Assembly (NCBI RefSeq): GCF_004916905.1
Contig: NZ_SDLV01000015.1
Coordinates: 1 to 64,000 of the forward strand
Reading direction: 5' to 3'
DNA: 64,000 nucleotides
DNA from: Chryseobacterium candidae
GTDB taxonomy: Bacteria; Bacteroidota; Bacteroidia; Flavobacteriales; Weeksellaceae
Shown here: piece after piece, positions 8,675 through 16,887 of the stretch
How positions within the stretch are numbered: the first letter of the stretch is position 1
Layout of the letters: the number at the start of each line of letters is the position of its first letter
The notes under the pieces: generated by a model
The model's database searches: none
What the model saw: the letters and a program-made list of their open reading frames with translations, nothing else
Told to the model about the DNA's origin: nothing
Made by a program: the position numbers and the translations under genes

Positions 8675-10276
8675 TTATTTTTTAATCAATTTAGCATTCG
8701 CTGTTTTATTATTATCCGTTTTTATCGTCACCAGATAAGCTCCCTGCACCAAAGCCTGGGTATTCATCTTAGTCACTCTGTTCTTCGTTTTAATACTTTG
8801 TAATTGTCTACCTGACATATCGTAGAGTAAAATCTCTGCATCCTTGAAATCAAAGCCGATTTCCACATACGCATAATCAGAAACAGGGTTCGGATAGATT
8901 TTGATGTCATATTTTTCGATCAGTTGGTCAACCTGCTTATCTCCCAGTTTTACAATCTTCCAGTTTTCTTTGCCCAGTTCTTCTGCACTGGTTCCTGCCA
9001 GAACAATAGAGCCGTCTCTGTTCAGCTTTAAGTCTGAAAGCCGTTCCTCTTTTTTTCTGGATTCTCCGGTGATATGCTTTCTCCACTGTTCATTGCCGTT
9101 TGGATCAAGGTACAGCATCCAGAAAGTTTCGTCATAGGTCTGTATTCTTCCTTCAGCCTGGGTATAACCTCCCAATAAGATGCCTTTAGACTTCTCGCTT
9201 CCATCTTCCATCTTCCCGCTTATCACACTCATTCCCATCAGGATATCTCTGTTTTTAAAATTGTAGGATTTCTGCCACTGTTCTTCCCCTCTTTCATTCA
9301 AAGAGATCAGCCAAAGGTCCGTTCCTTCTTCAATACCTACAGTTTTGTTGCCTGATCTTTCCGATCTGGATTCTCCGCCAATGATGAAGCCATTTGAAGT
9401 TAATGCCAGGGTTCTCAAATGATCATCACCTTTCCCTCCAAAATTCTTTTCCCATTCCACTTTTCCGTTTTTGTCCAACTTGACAATCCAATAGTCACCT
9501 TCACCGAAGTTGCTGCTGGCTTTGGAATAAGAGCCGGTCTTCACACTGCTTCCAGCCTCCAGCTTCCCGATTCCTTCCTTTACTTCAGAACTCCTTGAAT
9601 ACATTCCCAATAAAGCACCGCCATCTCTGGTTGGAATCATCTTCTCTATTTCATCTAACCCTTTTCCGCCTAAAATGAATTGGGAAAGCTCTTTTCCGTC
9701 TTTATCTAATCTAATGATCAAAACATCTTTTGAGCCGTAACCTTTAGAGGAGTTTTGTACATTGCCAGCTACAATAAATCCCTGATCTGTAGTCTGAATC
9801 ACGGCTCTTGCTTCTTCATCCGAAGAAGTTCCTAATGTTTTCTGCCACAATTGGTCTCCAAATTCATTGATTCTGATCATCCAAATGTCTGAGCCTCCCT
9901 TAGAGTCATCCTTTTTGTCAAGACCTTTTCCTGAATATGACGTTCCGGAAATCAGAAAACCACCGTCCTGAGTAGTGACAGTTGAAGATAGATAGTCATG
10001 ATTGTTTCCTGAAAAGTATTTTTCAAAAACCTGTTCTCCCTGCTGATTTAATTTTATCAGGCGAAAATCATAACCGTTGTTTTGTTTGCTGTTCTGTTGA
10101 AGTTTATCGCTTTGAATGGAACTTCCTGAGACAAGATACTGTCCGTCAATGGTTGTAGTAACCTGGCTTAGAAAATCCTGGGTAGAAGATTGGATGTCTT
10201 TCTGCCATACCACTTCCTGAGCAGATACGCCCAGGGCTGTGCATAAAGTGAATGCACCGAGATAGATTTTTTTCAT
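8675..10276 (-). CDS. Secreted repeat protein with T9SS type A sorting domain
   Basis: The product has 533 residues. A signal peptide (about 1-19) is followed by five to seven repeats of about 55 residues with the pattern GGSDIWMIRINEFGDQLWQK...DQGFIVAG, probably blades of a beta-propeller. The last 80 residues form a T9SS type A sorting domain (KIYPNPVSDY...LYDMSGRQL...GAYLVTI...KLIKK), so it should be exported through the outer membrane and retained on the surface. It is the first gene of the RHS operon and its stop lies 4 bp before the ATG of the next gene. It is the only operon member with a clear T9SS signal and could anchor or display the RHS complex; that role is inferred. Confidence 0.85.
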   Translation of the reverse strand: MKKIYLGAFTLCTALGVSAQEVVWQKDIQSSTQDFLSQVTTTIDGQYLVSGSSIQSDKLQQNSKQNNGYDFRLIKLNQQGEQVFEKYFSGNNHDYLSSTVTTQDGGFLISGTSYSGKGLDKKDDSKGGSDIWMIRINEFGDQLWQKTLGTSSDEEARAVIQTTDQGFIVAGNVQNSSKGYGSKDVLIIRLDKDGKELSQFILGGKGLDEIEKMIPTRDGGALLGMYSRSSEVKEGIGKLEAGSSVKTGSYSKASSNFGEGDYWIVKLDKNGKVEWEKNFGGKGDDHLRTLALTSNGFIIGGESRSERSGNKTVGIEEGTDLWLISLNERGEEQWQKSYNFKNRDILMGMSVISGKMEDGSEKSKGILLGGYTQAEGRIQTYDETFWMLYLDPNGNEQWRKHITGESRKKEERLSDLKLNRDGSIVLAGTSAEELGKENWKIVKLGDKQVDQLIEKYDIKIYPNPVSDYAYVEIGFDFKDAEILLYDMSGRQLQSIKTKNRVTKMNTQALVQGAYLVTIKTDNNKTANAKLIKK

Positions 10277-10640
10277 TCTATGTTTTCTGAGTTAGTAATT
10301 AGTTTCTTAAAACTTCGCGAATTTAATGCTTTTTAAGACATGAAAATCACTCTTGTGTGCTTTAATGTAAATCATACTATTAATAATCAAATCCTGTTTA
10401 TTTATATTAAATTTTATTTCATTCTGATACAAAAATATCCTCTTTGAGCGACAGAAGGTGTCGTGTTAAAAAATAAAAATCAAATCAGAGTATTTCAGTA
10501 TCAATTACGAAATTATATCACCTAAAAAGCAAGATTCCTATTAGCTTTTAAAGAATAAAAATACAATCTCTATACAATCTTTAACCATTTCATTATCAGC
10601 TATTGTCGCGCTTTATTTTTATCTATAAGTTTACTCCATA
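10277..10640. other. Divergent intergenic region between the RHS operon and the helix-hairpin-helix gene
   Basis: These 364 AT-rich bases separate two divergent starts. I see no gene. They must contain the promoters of the RHS operon (minus) and of the helix-hairpin-helix gene (plus). Confidence 0.6.
10430..10437 (-). promoter_or_regulatory. Candidate -7 box for the RHS operon
   Basis: The minus strand reads TATTTTTG, a match to the Bacteroidota -7 consensus TAnnTTTG. No clear TTG lies at the expected upstream spacing, so this rests on one box only. It would give a leader of about 145 nt. Confidence 0.3.
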
Positions 10641-11900
10641 ATGAGAAAAAGCTATTACCAGAAATTGGCGTTGATGGTCACATTGCTGACTGTTTTATTG
10701 GTATATCAGAAATATACCAGCCATGAAAAAGAACCGTTCCCTGAAGTTACGTTCATTTCAAATGCTTCACTATCAGCGAATCTATCAGATTTTGATCCCA
10801 ATACACTTGACAAAGAACAGTGGCTGAAACTTGGATTTTCAGAGAAGCAGACTGCTACCATTCTTAAGTATAAAGATATCTTAGGGGGAAAATTTAGTTC
10901 AAAAGAACAGTTGAAAAAATGTTATGCTATTTCTGAAGATAAGTTTAGTGAGCTGGCGGCTTTCATTTTACTTCCTGAAACAGCAGAAAAAAAAGATCCG
11001 AAAGGATTCACTACGCGCGGAAAGAAAGAAATTCTGATATCAGGAAAATTCAATCCTGATCAGTTTTCTTCACAAGATTGGCTTAAGATGGGCTTTAGTG
11101 AAAAGCAGGCAGAAGCCATTATAAAGTATAAAAATTATCTCGGAGGAAGTTTTATAAGTAAGGAAAAGTTTAAAGAATGTTTTATCATTTCTCCGGAAAA
11201 TTACAGCAAACTTGAACCTTATCTTTTACTGCCCGCAAAAACTCCGGAAAACTTCAGAAATTTCACGAAGAATAATACTGTAAAATCTGGAATTCAATAT
11301 CATCCATTTGATCCTAATCAGTTGGACTTAGAAGGTTGGAAAGCACTTGGATTTTCAGAAAAACAAGCAGCCACAATCATCAATTACCGGGTCCGGAATT
11401 TACGTGGAAGCTTTAAAAGTCTGGACGACCTGCAGAAATGTTTTGTAATTTCCGCAGAGAAATTTCAGGAAATGAAACCGTATGTCAAACTTCAGGAAAA
11501 ACAACAGGAAAAAACAGATTTTTCAAAAACAGATCTTAATACCATTACTTTTAAACAGCTTATTGAATTCGGACTGGATGAAAGAAGTGCTGGTTCAGTG
11601 ATTGGTTTCAGAAACAAACTGGGAGGTTTCATGAATAAGCAGCAAATTCTAAGCACTTACAACATCGATCAGGATCTGGTTCAAAAACTGATTTCCATAG
11701 CTCCACTGAATACGTCAAATGTTCCCCGATATTCATTAGTAGAGGCACCCGAGGAATGGCTTAAAAATCATCCTTATTTCAAATATTCGGCAGACAAAAT
11801 CATATTCTACCGGATCAGTAACCCTGATGATAAAAAAATATGGAAACTTTTAAAACTAAAACCTGAATATGAAGGAAGAATGAAGTTATATATAAAATAA
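10641..11900 (+). CDS. Membrane-anchored protein with four helix-hairpin-helix repeats (ComEA-related)
   Basis: The product has 419 residues. One N-terminal hydrophobic segment (about residues 8-24) acts as an anchor or signal. Four repeats follow at roughly 50-110, 130-185, 225-285 and 295-350, the first three of the form FDPNxLDxExWLxLGFSEKQAxTIxxYK...GGxFxSxExLxKCFxIS. This is the helix-hairpin-helix arrangement of ComEA-type proteins, which bind DNA backbone in competence. Each of the first three repeats ends in a conserved Lys-Cys before an aromatic or Ile. A further short unit (EEWLKNHPYFKYSADKIIFYR) closes the protein. DNA binding is the family's usual role; a role in competence here is inferred. 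It stands alone between a divergent operon and convergent rluF. Confidence 0.7.
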   Translation: MRKSYYQKLALMVTLLTVLLVYQKYTSHEKEPFPEVTFISNASLSANLSDFDPNTLDKEQWLKLGFSEKQTATILKYKDILGGKFSSKEQLKKCYAISEDKFSELAAFILLPETAEKKDPKGFTTRGKKEILISGKFNPDQFSSQDWLKMGFSEKQAEAIIKYKNYLGGSFISKEKFKECFIISPENYSKLEPYLLLPAKTPENFRNFTKNNTVKSGIQYHPFDPNQLDLEGWKALGFSEKQAATIINYRVRNLRGSFKSLDDLQKCFVISAEKFQEMKPYVKLQEKQQEKTDFSKTDLNTITFKQLIEFGLDERSAGSVIGFRNKLGGFMNKQQILSTYNIDQDLVQKLISIAPLNTSNVPRYSLVEAPEEWLKNHPYFKYSADKIIFYRISNPDDKKIWKLLKLKPEYEGRMKLYIK

Positions 11901-12004
11901 TACCGGATTAAACTTCTCTATAGTCTTATTTCGGAACATTACTGCCCGATAAAAAGTACAAATACATTGAAAATAGCAATATTTAAGACATGAATTAACA
12001 GGTC

Positions 12005-12039
12005 GCTCCTCTGGAGCTGGATTTGATCCCATCGGGATC
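12005..12039. repeat. Pair of short hairpins in the intergenic region
   Basis: GCTCC-TCT-GGAGC (12005-12017) is followed by GATCCC-ATC-GGGATC (12025-12039). Both have three-base loops. They resemble small dispersed palindromes in the intergenic DNA of this group, but only this pair is visible in the window. Confidence 0.4.
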
Positions 12040-12061
12040 TAGTTAATAGAAGAAAATAAGA

Positions 12062-12084
12062 TTTCCGGTGTATAATACCGGAAA
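12062..12084 (-). terminator. Hairpin terminator downstream of rluF
   Basis: TTTCCGGT and ACCGGAAA form a perfect 8-bp stem around a 7-base loop. On the minus strand a T-rich stretch follows. It lies about 35 bp past the rluF stop and also falls after the convergent helix-hairpin-helix gene. Confidence 0.5.
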
Positions 12085-12120
12085 ATTGAGAAAGTAAACA
12101 GTAAAGGATCTTTCTATATT

Positions 12121-12843
12121 TTAATCAAAGGTTTTGCTGGAATCTGCCAGCAAAGAGTTGAGCGTGTTAAGTTCTTCATCGGTCATATCTCTCCATTTCC
12201 CGATTGGCAAATCAAGTTTGATATTCATGATACGGATTCGTTTCAGTTTTTTCACTTCATATCCAAGATATTCGCACATTCTTCGGATCTGTCTGTTGAG
12301 TCCCTGAGTAAGGATAATTCTGAAATTCATTTCATCAATCTTCTCTACCTCACATTTCTTAGTCACAGTATCAAGGATAGGAACACCATTTCTCATTTTT
12401 TCCAGGAATCTTGGAGTGACAGGTTTGTCTACACGAACAATATATTCTTTTTCGTGATTATTGCGTGCCCGCAGAATTTTATTGACGATATCACCGTCAC
12501 TCGTTAAGAAAATAAGTCCTTCACTTGGTTTATCCAACCTTCCGATAGGAAAAATTCTTTTCGGGTGGTTGATATAATCTACAATATTATTTTTTTCACG
12601 TTTGGTATCGGTAGTACAAACGATTCCTACCGGCTTATTAAAAACGATATACACAGGTTTTTCCTGTGGCTCTCTGATGGGTTTTCCGTCTACTTCTACA
12701 AGATCTTCATCAGAAACTTTGGTTCCCATTTCAGGAATTTTCCCGTTTATCTTAATTCTGCCCTCCTCCAATAGCCTATCTGCTGCTCTTCTGGAACAGT
12801 ATCCTGCTTCTGATAAATATTTATTAATACGTGTCTTTTCCAT
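12121..12843 (-). CDS. rluF: 23S rRNA pseudouridine synthase RluF
   Basis: This enzyme converts a uridine of 23S rRNA (U2604 in E. coli) to pseudouridine. The start chosen gives 240 residues: an S4 RNA-binding domain ([20 protein letters not shown], residues 4-50) and a RluB/RluE/RluF/RsuA-type catalytic domain with the motif [18 protein letters not shown], where Asp is the catalytic residue. The stretches [14 protein letters not shown] and [19 protein letters not shown] match RluF closely. An upstream in-frame ATG at 12945 would add 34 residues without family similarity, so the ATG at 12843 directly before EKTRINKYL is preferred. Confidence 0.85.
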   Translation of the reverse strand: MEKTRINKYLSEAGYCSRRAADRLLEEGRIKINGKIPEMGTKVSDEDLVEVDGKPIREPQEKPVYIVFNKPVGIVCTTDTKREKNNIVDYINHPKRIFPIGRLDKPSEGLIFLTSDGDIVNKILRARNNHEKEYIVRVDKPVTPRFLEKMRNGVPILDTVTKKCEVEKIDEMNFRIILTQGLNRQIRRMCEYLGYEVKKLKRIRIMNIKLDLPIGKWRDMTDEELNTLNSLLADSSKTFD

Positions 12844-13065
12844 TAGTCTTTCCGTAACCGGTATCATTTTTATTGCTGAAATAGTACTTCCATAGTTTAA
12901 ACTTATGGAAAAACCGTCATCTCGTTTTCTGTATAGGTAATTCAAAAATAATCCCTCCTTCCTGGGTCAATCTTTTTTGAACAGGAACTAACTTTGTATT
13001 TCCTACTGCAAATTTAGGAAGAAAATTATATCCTTAAAATATATTGAGAACTGTTGGTTTGATTA

Positions 13066-13764
13066 TTACAGCCCCTCAAACCTGTACTCATTATTCAGGA
13101 ACTGATCTGTAGCATCTTCAATGGCATAATCACCAATTTTGGTACGTCTTAATTGTGTAAGATAGGCTCCAACTCCCAATTCCTGCCCGATATCATGGGC
13201 AAGACTTCTGATATACGTTCCTTTTGAACATCCTACCATGAAACTCACTAAAGGAAAATCGATTTTAATATCCCTGATGTAATGGATCGTTGTTTTTCTT
13301 GCTTTCATTTCCACTTCTTCACCAGCTCTGGCAAGGTTATAAGCTCTTTCGCCATCAATTTTAATCGCTGAATAAACGGGTGGCTTCTGTTCAATTTCTC
13401 CAACAAATTTTTCCAGCACTTCTTTTACCTGTTGTTCAGTAATATGCGAGATATCCTGTTGAAGAATTTCAGGTTTTTCAGTATCATAGGATTCCGTCTG
13501 TACTCCAATTTTGATCTCTGTCCAATATTCTTTAGGAGCATCCTGAATTTCAGGAATTTTCTTAGTAAATTTTCCGCAGCAGACGATAAGAAGCCCAGTT
13601 GCTCTGGGATCTAAAGTTCCGGCGTGTCCGATTTTAAATTTTTTAGGAAGATCAAATTCCCTTTTAAGTTTATATTTCATTTTATTGACAGCCTGGAAGG
13701 AAGTCCAGTCCAAAGGTTTGTCCAATAAAAAAATGTATCCTGATTTCAGTTCTTCAGCAGTCAT
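13066..13764 (-). CDS. truB: tRNA pseudouridine(55) synthase TruB
   Basis: The enzyme makes pseudouridine 55 in the T-loop of tRNAs. The 232-residue protein carries the signature GHAGTLDPRATGLLIVCCGK, with the catalytic Asp in TLDP, plus KPPVYSAIKIDGERAYNLAR and the RNA-contacting CSKGTYIRSLAHDIG motif. It lacks the C-terminal PUA domain of longer homologues, as is usual in Bacteroidota. It is the last gene of the ftsX-DUF3098-uppP-truB cluster, 20 bp after uppP. Confidence 0.93.
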   Translation of the reverse strand: MTAEELKSGYIFLLDKPLDWTSFQAVNKMKYKLKREFDLPKKFKIGHAGTLDPRATGLLIVCCGKFTKKIPEIQDAPKEYWTEIKIGVQTESYDTEKPEILQQDISHITEQQVKEVLEKFVGEIEQKPPVYSAIKIDGERAYNLARAGEEVEMKARKTTIHYIRDIKIDFPLVSFMVGCSKGTYIRSLAHDIGQELGVGAYLTQLRRTKIGDYAIEDATDQFLNNEYRFEGL

Positions 13765-13784
13765 GAATGGGTATAAAAGATTTC

Positions 13785-14603
13785 TTATTTAAAGAAATAA
13801 AAATAAATCAACAGGGCAATCCCAACAAAAATACGGTACCAGCCCCAAGGTTTGAATCCATACTTATTAAGCACTCCGATGAAAGCCTTGATCGCGATAA
13901 GTGCTACGATAAATGCTACAATATTTCCTACAACGAAGATCATAATGTGATCCTGTGAAGACATGATCATTTCATATCCTTTCTGCGGATTTGCGGTCTC
14001 TTTTCCCCAGGTTTTAACAAAAACTGAGTACACTGTTACGGCCAGCATCGTAGGTACAGCAAGGAAGAAAGAGAATTCTGCAGCTGCCTTTCTGGTAAGC
14101 CCTTGAGTCATTCCCCCGATAATAGAGGCTGCACTACGGCTTGTACCCGGCATCATGGCAAGACACTGCCAGAAACCGATGGTAACTGCTTTTCTTATGG
14201 TAATTCCTTTTTCATCATCAATCTTAGGATTTTTAAACCATTGATCAGCAAACAGTAAAACAACACCCCCTAAAACCAATACAGAAGAGATGGCAATCTG
14301 ATTTCCAAGAACGGCTTCAATTTTATCATCGAATAAATATCCCAATACCAAAGCCGGCACTACGGCAAACGCAAGTTTAAAATAAAACTGAATATTATTT
14401 AAATCAAAAAACTTTTTCCAGTAGGCTACTACCACAGATAAAATAGCTCCAAACTGAATAGACACCTGAAACATTTTTAAAAATTCTGTTTCCTCCAACC
14501 CCATAAGATTGGCGGTAAATCCCATATGTGCTGTAGAGGAAATCGGAAGATATTCTGTCAGTCCTTCTACAATGGCAATGATAATTGCTTTGATTAAATC
14601 CAT
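13785..14603 (-). CDS. uppP: Undecaprenyl-diphosphatase UppP (BacA)
   Basis: This integral membrane phosphatase dephosphorylates undecaprenyl diphosphate to recycle the lipid carrier of peptidoglycan and glycan synthesis; overexpression gives bacitracin resistance. The 272-residue, about eight-span protein has both active-site motifs: EGLTEYLPISSTAH near the N-terminus and MMPGTSRSAASIIGG in the middle. It lies between DUF3098 and truB. A long hairpin at 14623-14679 in its 5' leader may affect its expression. Confidence 0.95.
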   Translation of the reverse strand: MDLIKAIIIAIVEGLTEYLPISSTAHMGFTANLMGLEETEFLKMFQVSIQFGAILSVVVAYWKKFFDLNNIQFYFKLAFAVVPALVLGYLFDDKIEAVLGNQIAISSVLVLGGVVLLFADQWFKNPKIDDEKGITIRKAVTIGFWQCLAMMPGTSRSAASIIGGMTQGLTRKAAAEFSFFLAVPTMLAVTVYSVFVKTWGKETANPQKGYEMIMSSQDHIMIFVVGNIVAFIVALIAIKAFIGVLNKYGFKPWGWYRIFVGIALLIYFYFFK

Positions 14604-14622
14604 ATTCTTTAAAAAAATTAAA

Positions 14623-14679
14623 AGATTAAGAGATCCGGAAATTCAGAATATAATTCTCAATTTCTTAATCTCTTAATCT
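14623..14679 (-). promoter_or_regulatory. Long hairpin in the uppP leader
   Basis: The arms AGATTAAGAGAT (14623-14634) and ATCTCTTAATCT (14668-14679) are perfectly complementary over 12 bp. An inner imperfect stem (GAAATT-AGAAT / ATTCT-AATTTC) extends it. It lies between DUF3098 and uppP. It may be an attenuator or mRNA-processing site, or a dispersed repeat; which one cannot be told from one copy. Confidence 0.45.
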
Positions 14680-14698
14680 CAAAAATGTAAAAATTTAT

Positions 14699-14995
14699 TT
14701 ATTTTCTTTTTAAGATCGCATACACTTCTATGGCAAATCCTATAACAACAAATAAAGGTGCTATTCTGATTCTTCTGATAGAAAAGATACCGTCATTCCA
14801 TGAGTCAGGATCAAATTTTCCATCTACCGTATTGGCATCCGGTCCCATCATCAGTAGAAATCCTACTACAATAAATGCCAATCCTATCAGCATCCATTTG
14901 AAATTCTGCTGTCCGAAATAGAAAGCGTTTTCCTGTGGTACTTCAGCTTCATGTCCAAAGTCTGAAGCGGAAAATTTATTTGTTTTTTTGCTCAT
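14699..14995 (-). CDS. DUF3098 family membrane protein
   Basis: The small 98-residue protein has two membrane spans (about residues 33-52 and 75-94) and a polar N-terminus. The stretches FKWMLIGLAFIVVGFLLM and RRIRIAPLFVVIGFAIEVYA fit DUF3098, a Bacteroidota family found next to ftsX. Its start lies 2 bp after the ftsX stop, which suggests coupled translation. Its function is unknown; conserved linkage to ftsX and uppP suggests a role in cell envelope or division. Confidence 0.85.
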   Translation of the reverse strand: MSKKTNKFSASDFGHEAEVPQENAFYFGQQNFKWMLIGLAFIVVGFLLMMGPDANTVDGKFDPDSWNDGIFSIRRIRIAPLFVVIGFAIEVYAILKRK

Positions 14996-14997
14996 TA

Positions 14998-15897
14998 TTA
15001 AGAGTAATATAAATCGTCAACGTTTGATTTTAAGAATCTCCATGTAGCGAAAATCGTACTTAAGACAGAAATAAAAATTCCAACACCAAGTACGAGGATT
15101 ACTAACCAGAAGTATTGGTTGTTGTCCTGTACGAAAGCAGAGCCAATCTGACTTGTGAAATAATACCAGACTCCGCCCAAAGCAAGAAGACCTATTAAAG
15201 AACCGATAGCTCCTAAAATAATAGCCTCCACAATGAAAGGTTTAAGGATAAATCTTCTTTTCGCTCCTACCAGCTGCATTGTTTTAATAATAAATCTCTT
15301 CGAGAATATTTTAAGACGGATAGAATTGTTGATCAATACAACCGCCAATATCAGGAACAGAATTGAAAATCCTAAAATCCATTTCAGAATTCTGCTCAGG
15401 TTATTGTAAACATCCACCATCAAAGTACTGTCATTTTTAACATCGATAATTCCAGGAACGGATTTGATCTCTTTGATGGCTTCATCAATTTTTGCGGGAT
15501 CCACGAATTCCGGTTTTAAAGCAACTTCAATTGAAGATGGAAAAATATTTTCTTCGAACAATGCATCACTGTCGATTCCCATAGTCTTTTTGGCTTCTTT
15601 AGCCGCCATATCCCTTGAAATATAAGTCGCTTTTTTTACAGGAGCTAATAACTGTACCTTTTTAAAAGTTTCATCCTCAAGTTTTGCAATTTTTACAGAA
15701 TCTTTAGCGTCATAGTTTTCATCAAAGTAGGCATTCACCACCAACTGTTCTTTGATATAGTCAGAATACTTTTGGGCATTAATCAGAATAAGCCCCATTA
15801 ATCCTAACAAAAATAACACTAAGGCAATACTTATCACTACTGTAATATTGCTGGACCGAAGCCTTTTCTTATTAAATTCATCTACAGATTTAGCCAT
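14998..15897 (-). CDS. ftsX: Cell division protein FtsX (permease-like)
   Basis: This is the membrane half of the FtsEX complex, which controls peptidoglycan hydrolases at the division site. In 299 residues it has a cytoplasmic start, a first span (about 19-41), a large periplasmic domain (about 42-170) and three C-terminal spans with the FtsX/MacB fold. The amphipathic stretch IRLKIFSKRFIIKTMQLVGA with the following KRRFILKPFIVEA is typical. ftsE is not adjacent, as is common in this group. It is the first gene of the ftsX-DUF3098-uppP-truB cluster and divergent from rsmA, with a 91-bp shared upstream region. Confidence 0.9.
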   Translation of the reverse strand: MAKSVDEFNKKRLRSSNITVVISIALVLFLLGLMGLILINAQKYSDYIKEQLVVNAYFDENYDAKDSVKIAKLEDETFKKVQLLAPVKKATYISRDMAAKEAKKTMGIDSDALFEENIFPSSIEVALKPEFVDPAKIDEAIKEIKSVPGIIDVKNDSTLMVDVYNNLSRILKWILGFSILFLILAVVLINNSIRLKIFSKRFIIKTMQLVGAKRRFILKPFIVEAIILGAIGSLIGLLALGGVWYYFTSQIGSAFVQDNNQYFWLVILVLGVGIFISVLSTIFATWRFLKSNVDDLYYS

Positions 15898-15988
15898 TAA
15901 TATTAAAATTTTTGGCTAAAATAGAAAAAATCTTCCGAAATTTGGGACGAAATAAAGAAAATCACTGTTAATAAAATCATAAAAAACT

Positions 15989-16759
15989 TTGAGTGTAAAA
16001 GCAAAAAAACATCTTGGACAGCACTTCCTGACAGATGAAAATATCGCAAGAAAAATCGTAGAAGGTCTTAGTTTTGAGAACTATACCAACATTATGGAAG
16101 TAGGTCCCGGAATGGGCGTTCTTACCAAATATCTTCTTGAAAAGGATCAGAAGATTTATCTTGCCGAAATAGATACAGAATCTATCGAATACCTGAAAAA
16201 CAATTATACAAAGGTAACTGAAGAGACTTTTGTAGGAGATTTTCTGAAGCAGGATTTCAGTTTTATCAAAGATGATCAGATTGCAATCATTGGAAATTTC
16301 CCTTATAACATTTCTTCACAGATCCTGTTTCAGATTGTAGATCATTACCAGCTAATACCGGAAATGGTAGGAATGTTCCAGAAAGAGGTAGCGGAAAGAA
16401 CAGCTGCTGTTCCGAGAACTAAAGATTACGGTATTCTTTCGGTTCTGATACAGGCTTATTATGATGTATCTTATATGTTTACGGTACATGAGAATGTCTT
16501 CAACCCTCCGCCAAAAGTAAAATCGGGAGTGATCAGGCTTACAAGAAACCCGAAGGAAGGGCTTGCAGGCAATGAAGTTCTGTTTAAACAAATTGTAAAA
16601 ACAGGCTTCAATCAAAGAAGAAAAAAGCTGTCAAATGCTTTAAAAATGCTCAATATTCCGGAAGCCTTAAAAGGACACGAGTTTTTAGATAAAAGAGCGG
16701 AAGAACTTAGCGTAGCAGATTTTATTCACTTTGCGAATCTGTGGAAACAAAATCAATAA
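15989..16759 (+). CDS. rsmA: 16S rRNA adenine(1518)/adenine(1519) dimethyltransferase RsmA (KsgA)
   Basis: The enzyme dimethylates two adjacent adenines in the 3' terminal hairpin of 16S rRNA using S-adenosylmethionine, late in small-subunit assembly. The 256-residue protein has KKHLGQHFL at the start, the SAM-binding motif EVGPGMGVLTKYLLE, and the catalytic motif NFPYNISSQILF, followed by the KVKSGVIRL stretch and a C-terminal helical domain (FNQRRKKLSNAL). The start is a TTG codon (TTG AGT GTA AAA); no in-frame ATG lies close enough. A strong terminator follows. Confidence 0.95.
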   Translation: MSVKAKKHLGQHFLTDENIARKIVEGLSFENYTNIMEVGPGMGVLTKYLLEKDQKIYLAEIDTESIEYLKNNYTKVTEETFVGDFLKQDFSFIKDDQIAIIGNFPYNISSQILFQIVDHYQLIPEMVGMFQKEVAERTAAVPRTKDYGILSVLIQAYYDVSYMFTVHENVFNPPPKVKSGVIRLTRNPKEGLAGNEVLFKQIVKTGFNQRRKKLSNALKMLNIPEALKGHEFLDKRAEELSVADFIHFANLWKQNQ

Positions 16760-16771
16760 ACAATCATTATC

Positions 16772-16795
16772 AGCTCCTTTACCGGGAGCTTTTTT
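16772..16795 (+). terminator. Rho-independent terminator of rsmA
   Basis: AGCTCC and GGAGCT pair around a seven-base loop and are followed by TTTTT, 12 bp past the rsmA stop. Confidence 0.8.
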
Positions 16796-16832
16796 GTTGA
16801 ATACATTATAATAAGATTATTCATTAAAAAGT

Positions 16833-16867
16833 AGAAAGCCTTTCAGATTTATTCTGAAAGGCTTTCT
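16833..16867 (-). terminator. Strong hairpin terminator of the first choice-of-anchor L gene
   Basis: AGAAAGCCTTTCAG and its exact complement form a 14-bp stem around a seven-base loop. On the minus strand a T-run follows, 20 bp past the stop of the gene at 16888. Confidence 0.85.
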
Positions 16868-16887
16868 TTTATAGTACATTATCAATT

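Noticed and set aside
12844..12945. N-terminal extension of RluF
   Set aside because: The added 34 residues precede the S4 domain without similarity to RluF; the internal ATG fits better.
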